Part shown: in pieces, positions 18,906-26,513 of the stretch
Layout of the letters: each line of letters opens with the position of its first letter
How positions within the stretch are numbered: the stretch's first letter is position 1
Source: DATFFO01 sp963772815
Lineage (GTDB): Bacteria; Actinomycetota; Acidimicrobiia; Spongiisociales; ZC4RG35
NCBI GenBank assembly: GCA_963772815.1
Contig: CAVYYV010000005.1
Span: forward strand, 124,001 to 188,000
Length of the DNA stretch: 64,000 nucleotides
Direction of reading: 5' to 3'
Program-made: the position numbers and the translations under genes
The notes under the pieces: model-generated
The model's database searches: none
The model's input: only the letters and a program-made list of their open reading frames with translations
Told to the model about the DNA's origin: nothing

Positions 18906-19525
18906 TTCCGCCGGTCCTGCTTGAGAGTGCCCAGAGGCTGGAAGGCCGGGTAGGGGCCGATGGCACCGCCCCCGGAGGGAATCGCCCAGTCGAAGCTGCG
19001 TTTGCCCCCGAACAACTCCTGGAGCTCGTCGGGATCTATCACCTCGGGGGTCGTGTTTCGGAGCCATTGGACCAGCTCGCGTGCCTTCTCCGGCGTGAGG
19101 CCCTCCACCATCTCGTAATTGACCTGGATGGCGGGTGCCCCTCCGCAGGCCCCGATGCATTCGGCGTGTTCGACGCTGACGACCCCATCCTCGTCGGTCT
19201 CGCCGGCCGGCACCCCGGCTTCGTCCTCGACGGCACTCATGACGTCGTCGCCACCCAGCAGCATGCAGGAGAGGGAGGTGCACACCGAGATCAGGTACCC
19301 ACCGGTCCGCTCTCGCTTGTACATCGTGTAGAAGCTGGCCACCGCCTGGACCTGGGCCGACGTCATGTCGAGCAGCATGCCGACCTGTTCGATCCCGTGG
19401 TCGGTGAGCCAGCCTTCCTCGGCCATGGCCAAGTAAAGCAACGGCATCACCGCCGACCGCTGCTGTGGGTAGCGGTCGATGATCTGGTGAGCCCGCTCCA
19501 GGGTGGCTTCTGACCAATCCGACAT
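18902..19525 (-). CDS. nuoE: NADH-quinone oxidoreductase subunit E
   Basis: 207 aa thioredoxin-like [2Fe-2S] subunit (N1a). Ligands are CTSLSC and, 40 residues later, CIGAC followed by GGAP. The N-terminal helical part fits the family. The ATG at 19523-19525 is the only start that gives normal family length, but no Shine-Dalgarno sequence is visible before it; a TATTCT box 10 bases upstream could make a leaderless transcript. The gene resumes the nuo operon after the inserted selenocysteine peroxiredoxin gene (83-bp gap). Confidence 0.94.
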   Translation of the reverse strand: MSDWSEATLERAHQIIDRYPQQRSAVMPLLYLAMAEEGWLTDHGIEQVGMLLDMTSAQVQAVASFYTMYKRERTGGYLISVCTSLSCMLLGGDDVMSAVEDEAGVPAGETDEDGVVSVEHAECIGACGGAPAIQVNYEMVEGLTPEKARELVQWLRNTTPEVIDPDELQELFGGKRSFDWAIPSGGGAIGPYPAFQPLGTLKQDRRK

Positions 19526-19570
19526 CTGAAGCGCAGAATAGAAAACCACAGTTGCCTGCTCCCAATTGGG
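19526..19570 (-). promoter_or_regulatory. Possible internal promoter in front of nuoE
   Basis: On the minus strand TATTCT (19535-19540) ends nine bases before the nuoE ATG, with a TTGGGA about 19 bases further upstream. Together with the missing ribosome binding site this suggests a leaderless nuoE transcript in addition to the long operon message. The -35 spacing is poor, so support is weak. Confidence 0.25.
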
Positions 19571-19608
19571 TCGGAGCCACGAGGGCGGGTCCTTCGCCCG
19601 GGCCTGCT

Positions 19609-20094
19609 TCAATCGGTGGCAGGTTCTCCATCGATGAGGTCCGTCACGGCAGCCAGGACCTCCCGGGGATGAGGGTCGATCGCGTCCCGTTCCACCGTCC
19701 ACGCCCGCCGGATGATTCCCTCCGGGTCGATCAGATAGGTGATCCTGCGCGGCAGCGAATGCCAGCGGTCATCGGCAGGACGCCCGGCATCCAACGCCCG
19801 CATTGCGTCGCCTGAGGTGTCAGACAGCAACGGGAACTCGAACCCCATTTGCTCTGCCCAGGCCCGGTTCTCTTTCGGACCGTCCTTTGAGATGCCGTAC
19901 AGGGCCACGCCCATCTTCTCGAACTCAGGGGTTCGGTCACGGAACCCCTCCCCTTCGACTGTTCAGCCGGGGGTGTCGGCCTTGACGTACCACCACAGCA
20001 CGGTCCACCGTCCGCGTAGATCGTCGGACGTGACGCGGTTACCGGTGTCATCGGTCAGGGAAAGCTGCGGGATAGCGGCCCCTGGTTCGAGCAT
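19609..20094 (-). CDS. Selenocysteine-containing peroxiredoxin (Bcp/PrxQ-like), UGA at codon 44
   Basis: Reading from the ATG at 20092-20094 (AGGAG nine bases upstream) gives one continuous 161-residue peroxiredoxin if the in-frame TGA at 19963-19965 is read as selenocysteine. Upstream are a normal beta-strand start (WTVLWWYVKADTPG) and downstream FRDRTPEFEK, GVALYGISKDGPKENRAW and FPLLSDTSGDAMRALDAGRP. In Bcp/PrxQ proteins the motif is TPGCT; here it is TPG-U-T, so UGA replaces exactly the peroxidatic Cys. The resolving Cys five residues on is replaced by Glu, which makes this a one-selenol type that would need an outside thiol. A hairpin of the bacterial SECIS type starts just after the UGA. 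The protein would reduce peroxides. It lies inside the nuo operon, between nuoD and nuoE. selA/B/C/D are not in this window. Normal gene callers would split or miss it. Confidence 0.88.
19920..19957 (-). promoter_or_regulatory. Bacterial SECIS-like hairpin directing UGA recoding
   Basis: Immediately downstream of the UGA the minus strand holds AGGGGTTC (19949-19942), a seven-base loop CGTGACC (19941-19935) and GAACCCCT (19934-19927): a perfect 8-bp stem. Below it, CGAA (19957-19954) can pair with TTCG (19923-19920) across a GGGG/GAG internal loop. The apical loop begins 22 bases after the UGA and has G as its second base. Distance and loop G fit the bacterial SECIS consensus that SelB recognises, and the element lies in coding sequence. 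Confidence 0.8.
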
Positions 20095-20171
20095 GATGTC
20101 GTACTCCTAGAGGCGTCGGGAAACCCTACGCACAATACGTCATTGCCCTCCATTGCCAAACCAGGCGCGGC

Positions 20172-21560
20172 TCAGCGGTCCACGTCCCCCATGATGGGGT
20201 CGAGGGAAGCGATGGAGGCGACCGTGTCCGCCACCAGCGAGTCGGCCATCATGATGGGCAACGCCTGCAGGTTGTAGAAGGAGGGCGCCCGTGTATGCAT
20301 TCTCCAGGGCTTGCCCCCACCCTCCGACACCATGTAGCAGCCCAGCTCGCCCCTGGGTGACTCGACCGCCACATAGGTCTCGCCCGGGGGCACCTTGAAG
20401 CCCTCGGTGAAGATCTTGAAGTGATGGATCAGTGCCTCCATCGACTCATCGATGCGGGCCCGGGGAGGCGGCGTGATCTTGCGATCTGCCACCCGGTAGT
20501 CGCCCTTGGGCATGCTTTCCATGACCTGACGAACGATCTTGAGGGACTCGTCCATCTCCATCATGCGCACCAGGTACCGGTCGTAGACATCGCCGTGTTC
20601 CCCCACGGGAATTTCGAACTCGTACTGGTCGATCCCTGAATACGGGAACGCCACCCTGACGTCCCAGGGCACGCCGGCGGCGCGCAGAGTGGGACCGGTG
20701 ACGCTGTACGCCAGGCACTCCTCGGCGTTGATGATCCCCACGTTGCGGGTTCGCTCCAACCAGATGGGGTTGTCCGAAAGGAGGTCCCGGTAGCCGGCGA
20801 GCCGCTCGGGCATGACATCGAGGATATCGTTGACGTCCTCGCGCCAACCCGGAGGGAGATCCGCCGCCACACCACCCGGGCGGATGTAGTTGTGGTTCAT
20901 GCGCAACCCGGTGACCTTCTCGAAGAAGGCCAGGATGATCTCCCTCTCCCGGAACCCATACAACATCATCGAGATGGCACCTATATCCATCCCGTTGGTG
21001 GCGATGGCGATCAGGTGGGAGGAGATCCGGTTCAACTCGGTCATCAAGACCCGGATCGCCTGAGCCCTGGGTGGCACATCGATGTCGAGGAGGCGCTCCA
21101 CCGCCAACGAGAAGGCCAGCTCGTTGTGGAGAGGGGCCAGGTAGTCCATGCGGGTGACGTTCGTGGGCCCTTGCAGATAGGTGAGGCCCTCGGCGGTCTT
21201 CTCCATCCCGGTGTGGAGGTAGCCGATGATGGGACGGGTGCGGCGGATGATCTCGCCCTCCAGCTCCAGCTGGAGTCTCAGGACCCCATGGGTCGAGGGA
21301 TGCTGGGGGCCCATGTTGACGATCATCCGCTCGTCGTCGACCGATTCCTCCTCGAACATGTAGTCGTCGCTGACCACCCGGCCCAGCTCCTCGTCGAGAC
21401 GCGCTCCCTCATCGTGCATCCCCAACTCTTGAGTGCCTTCGTCGGTGGGATCGAAAACCGCCGGCTCCTCGGTGCCCGCCACCCACATGTCGACCGTCTG
21501 GGTGTCGGGCGTATCGGTGTCCTCGGTCTCTTCTCTGACGTCGTCCCTGGTGTCTGACAT
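20172..21560 (-). CDS. nuoD: NADH-quinone oxidoreductase subunit D
   Basis: 462 aa, the 49-kDa subunit that forms the quinone site with NuoB. The conserved NMGPQHPSTHGVLRLQLELEG starts only near residue 82; the family core begins near the N-terminus elsewhere. The first 75 residues are an acidic, low-complexity extension rich in Asp, Glu and Thr. The core has GYLHTGMEK, the quinone-site His of the HPSTHG loop and the C-terminal DPIMGDVDR end. It follows nuoC after 3 bp; the selenocysteine peroxiredoxin begins 77 bp downstream. Confidence 0.96.
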   Translation of the reverse strand: MSDTRDDVREETEDTDTPDTQTVDMWVAGTEEPAVFDPTDEGTQELGMHDEGARLDEELGRVVSDDYMFEEESVDDERMIVNMGPQHPSTHGVLRLQLELEGEIIRRTRPIIGYLHTGMEKTAEGLTYLQGPTNVTRMDYLAPLHNELAFSLAVERLLDIDVPPRAQAIRVLMTELNRISSHLIAIATNGMDIGAISMMLYGFREREIILAFFEKVTGLRMNHNYIRPGGVAADLPPGWREDVNDILDVMPERLAGYRDLLSDNPIWLERTRNVGIINAEECLAYSVTGPTLRAAGVPWDVRVAFPYSGIDQYEFEIPVGEHGDVYDRYLVRMMEMDESLKIVRQVMESMPKGDYRVADRKITPPPRARIDESMEALIHHFKIFTEGFKVPPGETYVAVESPRGELGCYMVSEGGGKPWRMHTRAPSFYNLQALPIMMADSLVADTVASIASLDPIMGDVDR

Positions 21561-21563
21561 GTC

Positions 21564-22166
21564 TCAGGTGACCTTGTGGCTTTCCTTGAACTGAACCGGA
21601 ACCGAGCCCATCCCGTAATCCTTGCGCAGGGGAAAGCCTTCCCAGTCGTCGGGCATCAGGATCCGGGTGAGGTCGGGATGACCCTCGAAGACGACCCCGA
21701 ACATGTCGTAGGCTTCCCGCTCCCCGTACGCCATGCCCGGCCAGAGAGGTGTGATCGAAGCAACCGCCGGCTCTTCCGCCCCCAGGGGCACCAGAACCCG
21801 GAGGCGGCGCCGGTGTTGGAGCGAGACCAGATTCACGACCAGGTCGAAGCGGGCGCGCCGGTGGCGGAACCAGTCGGTGACCGTCACGTCCGAGCACAGC
21901 TCGAAGCCGGCTTCCTTGGCTCCCTTCATGAACTCGAGATACTCGTAGGGACCGATACGGACCACCTCCTGGCCATGGGAGTCCTCCAGTTCGGCGGTTT
22001 CGAAGCCCTCCATCAGCGACGACATGAACTCGTCGGGCTCCTTGGGGGTCCCGGTGGGTGCGGACTCCCTGCCTTGTCCGCCTGTCACATCGAAAGGCGG
22101 GTGCCGGCTGGGTGCGCCCACGGCACCGCCGCTGCCTCCCTTGGGGGAGCCCTCCGCCTCGGTCAC
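21564..22166 (-). CDS. nuoC: NADH-quinone oxidoreductase subunit C
   Basis: 200 aa, the 30-kDa subunit of the peripheral arm. It starts at GTG (22164-22166), overlapping the nuoB stop. The diagnostic EREAYDMFGVVFEGHPDLTR and ILMPDDWEGFPLRKDY are at the C-terminal side. The first 45 residues are a poorly conserved Gly/Pro-rich leader. It is separate from nuoD, unlike the fused NuoCD of enterobacteria. Confidence 0.96.
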   Translation of the reverse strand: MTEAEGSPKGGSGGAVGAPSRHPPFDVTGGQGRESAPTGTPKEPDEFMSSLMEGFETAELEDSHGQEVVRIGPYEYLEFMKGAKEAGFELCSDVTVTDWFRHRRARFDLVVNLVSLQHRRRLRVLVPLGAEEPAVASITPLWPGMAYGEREAYDMFGVVFEGHPDLTRILMPDDWEGFPLRKDYGMGSVPVQFKESHKVT

Positions 22167-22624
22167 GAGGCGATCTCTCCCGACATGATGTCGTCCTGGA
22201 GCTTGAGGATGCCATGCATCAGGCTCTGGGGCCCGGGCGGGCACCCAGGAACGTATATGTCGACCGGGACCACCTGGTCTACGCCCTGGACCAGGGCGTA
22301 GTTGTTGAACATGCCTCCCGTCGAGGCACAGGCGCCCATCGAGATGACCCACTTGGGGTCGGGCATCTGGTCATAAACCTGGCGCAGCACGGGAGCCATC
22401 TTCTGGCTGACGCGGCCGGCCACGATCATCAGGTCGGCCTGGCGCGGCGATGCGCGGAAGACCTCCATCCCGAATCGAGCCAGGTCGTAGTGGGCGGTGC
22501 CGGTGGCCATCATCTCTATGGCACAGCAGGCCAGCCCGAATGTGGCCGGGAACATGGATCGGGTCCGCGCCCAGGCGGCCGCCTTGTCGATCGTTGTGGT
22601 GAGGATGCCGGGAAGAGAGGGCAT
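22163..22624 (-). CDS. nuoB: NADH-quinone oxidoreductase subunit B
   Basis: 153 aa carrier of the N2 [4Fe-4S] cluster. The ligands are visible as the tandem Cys in FGLACCAIEMM, one in SMGACASTGGMF and one in YVPGCPPGPQ. The ATG at 22622-22624 shares its base with the nuoA stop, so translation is coupled. Size is slightly short but within the family range. Confidence 0.97.
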   Translation of the reverse strand: MPSLPGILTTTIDKAAAWARTRSMFPATFGLACCAIEMMATGTAHYDLARFGMEVFRASPRQADLMIVAGRVSQKMAPVLRQVYDQMPDPKWVISMGACASTGGMFNNYALVQGVDQVVPVDIYVPGCPPGPQSLMHGILKLQDDIMSGEIAS

Positions 22625-23037
22625 CAGGCCGCCACTTCTCGCTCGGCCGGCTCGGTGGCATAGCGGCGGCGGCGCCTGACATTCCAGTCCAGGGCCCCCC
22701 GCTTCCAGACATAGGTCAGGGTCTCGACCACAAACAGGGTGAAGATCCCCACGGCGGCCACTCCGTACCACCCCAGGTCGATCCACCGCGCTGCCCAGGC
22801 GAACAGGAACACGATCTCAACATCGAAAATGACGAACAGCATCGCCACCAGGTAGAACTTGACAGGAAAGCGGTGGGCGGGCTCCACCTCGGGAAGAATC
22901 CCGCACTCGTAGGGAGCGAGCTTCTCCGCCGTGGGCCGGTTGGGCCGGAAGAAGCGCGAAACGGTGAGCGAGACGGCCACGAAGCCTGCCGCCAGAACCA
23001 GCATGACGGCGACGGGGAGATAGTCGGCCAATGTCAT
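22624..23037 (-). CDS. nuoA: NADH-quinone oxidoreductase subunit A
   Basis: 137 aa, three transmembrane helices. The loop KLAPYECGILPEVEPAHRFP with its conserved Cys, and the acidic helix LFVIFDVEIVFLFAWA, are typical. The ATG at 23035-23037 has AGGG upstream; longer in-frame starts do not match the family. It is the first gene of the operon; the promoter should lie in the 118 bp between it and the divergent membrane sensor gene, but I see no clear Rex operator there. Confidence 0.96.
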   Translation of the reverse strand: MTLADYLPVAVMLVLAAGFVAVSLTVSRFFRPNRPTAEKLAPYECGILPEVEPAHRFPVKFYLVAMLFVIFDVEIVFLFAWAARWIDLGWYGVAAVGIFTLFVVETLTYVWKRGALDWNVRRRRRYATEPAEREVAA

Positions 23038-23155
23038 TGCCCTACTGACTCTAGGACCGGCGTCGACGATGGAGAAGTCGGGCCACTCTTCGGACTCCGG
23101 GGCGCTGATCCCGTAACGTTTTCGGAGCGGAGAGACGACACCATTGGGCTCGGCG

Positions 23156-24352
23156 ATGTCGAAGCATGCGAGGAATCTGCTGGCGATGGCGTGGGTGGCG
23201 CTTGCGAGCGCCGCCGTGCTCCTCCTCGCGTTCCACCCCGTGGCGTTGAACCAGGGTGGGGGATTCTCGTTGATCGGATTCCTCTTCACCGTCCTTGGGG
23301 CTGTCATGGAGGTTCGGCTGCCCGGTCACCGCTTCGCCCGCATCATGCTGGTGACGGGCGCCGCCCTGATAGTCAACGGGCTGTCTTTCATACCCCTGTT
23401 CCCGCCCCCTGCCGCACTCACGCCGACCGTGTTCATCGCCGCCTATGTCGCCACGTTCTGGCCCATCCCCATCGGGCTTCTGATTCATCTGTTCTACGTG
23501 TTCCCGAGGGGCCAACTCCCCTCGGCCCAGTGGAAGGTCGTGCGATATCTCGAGGGGGCTTTGGTCGCGTCGTGGGGACTCACGATCTTCTTCTCCCCGA
23601 CCATCTCGCCCCCCAACGACGAGTGGCATCTGGCCAACCCGGTGGTAATCGGCAACGGCACGGGCCCGGTGAAAGGAATCCTGATCGGAGTTGCGGGAGC
23701 CGGCATGCTGGTCCTGGCCGCCGGTGGGTTCGTCGCCATCCTGACGAGGTGGAGGCGGGCCTCGTGGTCGGAGAGAAACCAGATCAAGGTGGTGCTGTAC
23801 GGCGGAACGCTGTTCTTGGCCGCTTTCATCCTGATGAACTTCCTCAGCGAGAGTGGGACGGTGGTGGGTGCCCTGGCCGATGCGGCATTCATCGCTTCGG
23901 TGGCGGCCATCCCGGTGCTGATGACCTTGGCCATCATTCGTCACGGCCTATTCGATGTCGACGGCCTCATCTCCCGCACCGTCGGATACTCCATCGTGGT
24001 GATCGTGCTGGGCCTCATCTACGTGGTCGGGGCGGTCTACCTACCCGTCCGGGTCATCGGAACCAGTACCCCGCCCGCGTTCGTAGCGGGGACCACGTTG
24101 TTGCTTGCGCTGGCCTTCAACCCCCTGCGTCGACAGATACAGCGGCGGGTGGACAGTCGCTTCTACCGCTCTCGCTACGACACGGAGAGAGAGGTGGAGG
24201 CCGTGTCGGCGCGGCTACAGGGCCAAGTCGACCTCGCCCAGGTATCGGAGATCTGGGTGGGCATGGTCTCCCGGCTGATGCGCCCCGAATCCCTCCGGTT
24301 GTGGCTCCCGCCCACCGGCGTCGACGACCAGTCCGAGGGCCGCCCACCCTGA
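23156..24352 (+). CDS. Membrane sensor-like protein without kinase domain
   Basis: 398 aa from the ATG at 23156. About ten membrane segments cover residues 10-320. They are followed by the short motif LRRQIQRRVDSRFYRSRYD, which in actinobacterial sensor histidine kinases joins the membrane domain to GAF and kinase parts. Here the protein ends about 50 residues later, so the histidine kinase part is missing. It may be a stand-alone sensor or a partner subunit. GGAGCGGAGAG lies upstream. It diverges from nuoA and ends in a double hairpin region shared with the convergent reductase gene. Confidence 0.65.
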   Translation: MSKHARNLLAMAWVALASAAVLLLAFHPVALNQGGGFSLIGFLFTVLGAVMEVRLPGHRFARIMLVTGAALIVNGLSFIPLFPPPAALTPTVFIAAYVATFWPIPIGLLIHLFYVFPRGQLPSAQWKVVRYLEGALVASWGLTIFFSPTISPPNDEWHLANPVVIGNGTGPVKGILIGVAGAGMLVLAAGGFVAILTRWRRASWSERNQIKVVLYGGTLFLAAFILMNFLSESGTVVGALADAAFIASVAAIPVLMTLAIIRHGLFDVDGLISRTVGYSIVVIVLGLIYVVGAVYLPVRVIGTSTPPAFVAGTTLLLALAFNPLRRQIQRRVDSRFYRSRYDTEREVEAVSARLQGQVDLAQVSEIWVGMVSRLMRPESLRLWLPPTGVDDQSEGRPP

Positions 24353-24393
24353 CACCTCGGCTTTGCCCGGGCCCTTCGGGTCCTTCCCCGCTA

Positions 24394-24440
24394 CCCCACA
24401 GCGTCCGGCTGTGGGGCCCCCTTCCCCCACTTCGTGGGGG
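24394..24440. terminator. Bidirectional terminator hairpins
   Basis: Two hairpins lie between convergent genes: CCCCACAGC/GCTGTGGGG (24394-24416, five-base loop) and CCCCCAC/GTGGGGG (24424-24440, three-base loop). No U-run follows, as is common in high-GC actinobacteria. Confidence 0.65.
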
Positions 24441-24452
24441 ACAAAGGGGTCG

Positions 24453-25694
24453 CTACGCAACGGGGAGGGGGCGCACCAGGCGGGCCAGGGCGGCGTAAGC
24501 CGCCTCACCCACACCCTTCTCGTCCTCGTCCAGCAGGTTGGCCATCACCTTGAGGGTCCATTCCATCAGGGGCCGGTTGCGTAGCCCCACGTGGGCCAGG
24601 GAGCGCATGACCGGAGGATTGCCGATCAGCTTCACGAATATCCGGGCCATCTTGTAGTAGAGCCCGTATTCGTCCTGGAGGCGGGTGGGGTAGCGATACA
24701 GCACCGTGGGATCGTCGGCGCCCAGAGCCTGGGTGACAGACTCGGCGGCGAGACGCCCGGTCTCGTAGCCGTAGGAGATGCCCTCCCCGTTCCAGGGATT
24801 GATGGCCCCGGCGGCATCGCCCACTGTGATCCAGTTGGAGCCCACGAGGGGGCCTTTGGAGAAGGACATGGTCAGCTTGCCCCCTTCGGGATCGGAGATC
24901 TTGGAGTGATCACCCAGATCCCAGTATTCAGGAGAGGAGTGGGCCACGTAGTCGTTCATCATCTTGGTGGTATTGACGTGCTTCCACCTCTTGAAGGTGG
25001 ACAGCAGGCCCACGCCGACGTTGACCGTCCCATCGCCGAGGGGGAAGACCCACCCGTAGCCGGGCATGGTGGCACCGGAGTCGTCGCGCAGGTCGAGCTG
25101 GCTCTCTAGAAAGGTGTCTGCCGAACGGGGCGATCTGTAATAGCCCCGGGCGGCCAGCCCCATCGGGTAGTCCTTGCGCCGGCTGGTGCCGAGGGCGCGG
25201 CCAAACCGGTTCAACGACCCGTCGGCGATGATCACCATGCCGGGACGCACGACTTCTGTCTCCCCGTCATGGGAGAGGGTCACTGCGGCGAGGCGCCCGT
25301 CCTCGATCACGGGCTTGGCTTCCGTCTTCTGAAGCACTTCCACCCCTTGCTTCTCGGCCAATCGGGCCACCTGCTGATCGAGGTCCCGGCGACGGATGAC
25401 GCCGCCCCAGTTGGGGAAGCGGGAATGCTCAGGCCAGTTCATCTCCAGCATCAGGTCATCACCGGCGTAGGAGCGCAAACCGGTGATCTTGTGGAAGTCA
25501 GTGACGTCGAAGTCGAAGCCCATGTCGAGAAGCTGGCGAATGGCGCGCGGGGTAAGGCCGTCACCGCAGGTCTTGTTGCGGGGGAATTCCTTCTTCTCGA
25601 CCAGGGTGACCTGATGGCCCGATCGGGCCAGCCAGTAGGCAGCAGCGGAACCGGCCGGGCCTCCTCCGACGACCATGATGGTGGGTGAGGGCAT
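24453..25694 (-). CDS. Geranylgeranyl/menaquinone reductase family flavoprotein
   Basis: 413 aa FAD-dependent protein. It opens with VVGGGPAGSAAAYWLARSG (Rossmann FAD site) and has the family marks CGDGLTPRA, the conserved TVGDAAGAINPWNGEGI and a helical C-terminus. The geranylgeranyl reductase family includes MenJ, which saturates an isoprene unit of menaquinone in mycobacteria. Given the neighbouring nuo operon and Rex, a role in menaquinone side-chain reduction is a reasonable inference; reduction of other isoprenoid lipids is the alternative. It is separated from rex by a divergent 108-bp region. Confidence 0.82.
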   Translation of the reverse strand: MPSPTIMVVGGGPAGSAAAYWLARSGHQVTLVEKKEFPRNKTCGDGLTPRAIRQLLDMGFDFDVTDFHKITGLRSYAGDDLMLEMNWPEHSRFPNWGGVIRRRDLDQQVARLAEKQGVEVLQKTEAKPVIEDGRLAAVTLSHDGETEVVRPGMVIIADGSLNRFGRALGTSRRKDYPMGLAARGYYRSPRSADTFLESQLDLRDDSGATMPGYGWVFPLGDGTVNVGVGLLSTFKRWKHVNTTKMMNDYVAHSSPEYWDLGDHSKISDPEGGKLTMSFSKGPLVGSNWITVGDAAGAINPWNGEGISYGYETGRLAAESVTQALGADDPTVLYRYPTRLQDEYGLYYKMARIFVKLIGNPPVMRSLAHVGLRNRPLMEWTLKVMANLLDEDEKGVGEAAYAALARLVRPLPVA

Positions 25695-25802
25695 CGCAGC
25701 CAGGATATCGAGCGCTCTCGAACGAGCGGCAACCGACGCGCGACGGTTCGATCAGGCCGACAGCGGATGTGTACCGTTTCCGCATGACACTTTGGGCAGT
25801 GC

Positions 25803-26426
25803 ATGGCTGATTCGGACACCAGACACGACCCGCCTCGGGCCACGATCCGGCGCCTCCCCCGCTACCTGCGCGCCCTGGAGACATCTCTGGCCCAGGCCAG
25901 CATCTCCTCGGAGGAACTGGCCACCGCAGCCGACACCAACGCCGCCATCGTCCGGCGCGACATGAGCTTGCTCGGCTTCTCGGGCGTTAGAGGCGTGGGC
26001 TACGACGTGGCCACCCTTCGCACCCACATACGCTCGGTGCTGGGTCTCACGGCCGACGTGAGAGTGGCCGTGGTGGGAGCGGGAAACTTGGGCCGCGCCC
26101 TGGCCAACTACGGGGGATTCGGCCGCCGTGGTTTTCGGGTCGTCGCCCTGTACGACACCGACCCGGACAAGGTGGGCGAAAAGGTGGCCGGGGTTCCCGT
26201 GTTCGATCTAGGCGCTCTGTCGCCCGAATCGGGCATCGACATCGGGATCATCGCCACCCCCGGAACCGTGGCCCAGGAGGTCGCCGAGCGGCTGGCCGCA
26301 GCCGAAGTGCGGTCGATCCTCAACTTCGCCCCCACCCGGATCCATCCCGGCAACGGAGTCGAGGTGCGCCAGGTCGATCTTTCCACGGAGCTCCAGATCC
26401 TCAGCTATTACCGCTCCCACGGCTGA
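25803..26426 (+). CDS. rex: Redox-sensing transcriptional repressor Rex
   Basis: 207 aa. Residues 10-75 form the winged helix (RRLPRYLRALETSLAQ, then SEELATAADTNAAIVRRD), and VVGAGNLGRALANY is the NADH-binding Rossmann motif at about 88-101. The C-terminal helix (ELQILSYYRSHG) swaps in the dimer. Rex leaves its operators when NADH/NAD+ rises and controls respiratory genes in actinobacteria, so nuo, the b6-type operon or the cbb3-like genes are likely targets. I see no perfect TGTGAA-type operator in front of rex or nuoA; paired half-sites occur in the nuoG-nuoH gap. Confidence 0.93.
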   Translation: MADSDTRHDPPRATIRRLPRYLRALETSLAQASISSEELATAADTNAAIVRRDMSLLGFSGVRGVGYDVATLRTHIRSVLGLTADVRVAVVGAGNLGRALANYGGFGRRGFRVVALYDTDPDKVGEKVAGVPVFDLGALSPESGIDIGIIATPGTVAQEVAERLAAAEVRSILNFAPTRIHPGNGVEVRQVDLSTELQILSYYRSHG

Positions 26427-26513
26427 GCCGGCTCGGTGCTCCCAGGGAGGATCGCTCGGGCAATCGAGAAGACGACGCCTTATAGTCAGCCGGTCTCAGA
26501 CTCGAGTTAGAAG

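Noticed and set aside
19609..19914. Peroxiredoxin as a short 101-residue gene or pseudogene
   Set aside because: The upstream part is in the same frame with a good ribosome site, and the only interruption is a UGA at the peroxidatic position followed by a SECIS-like hairpin.
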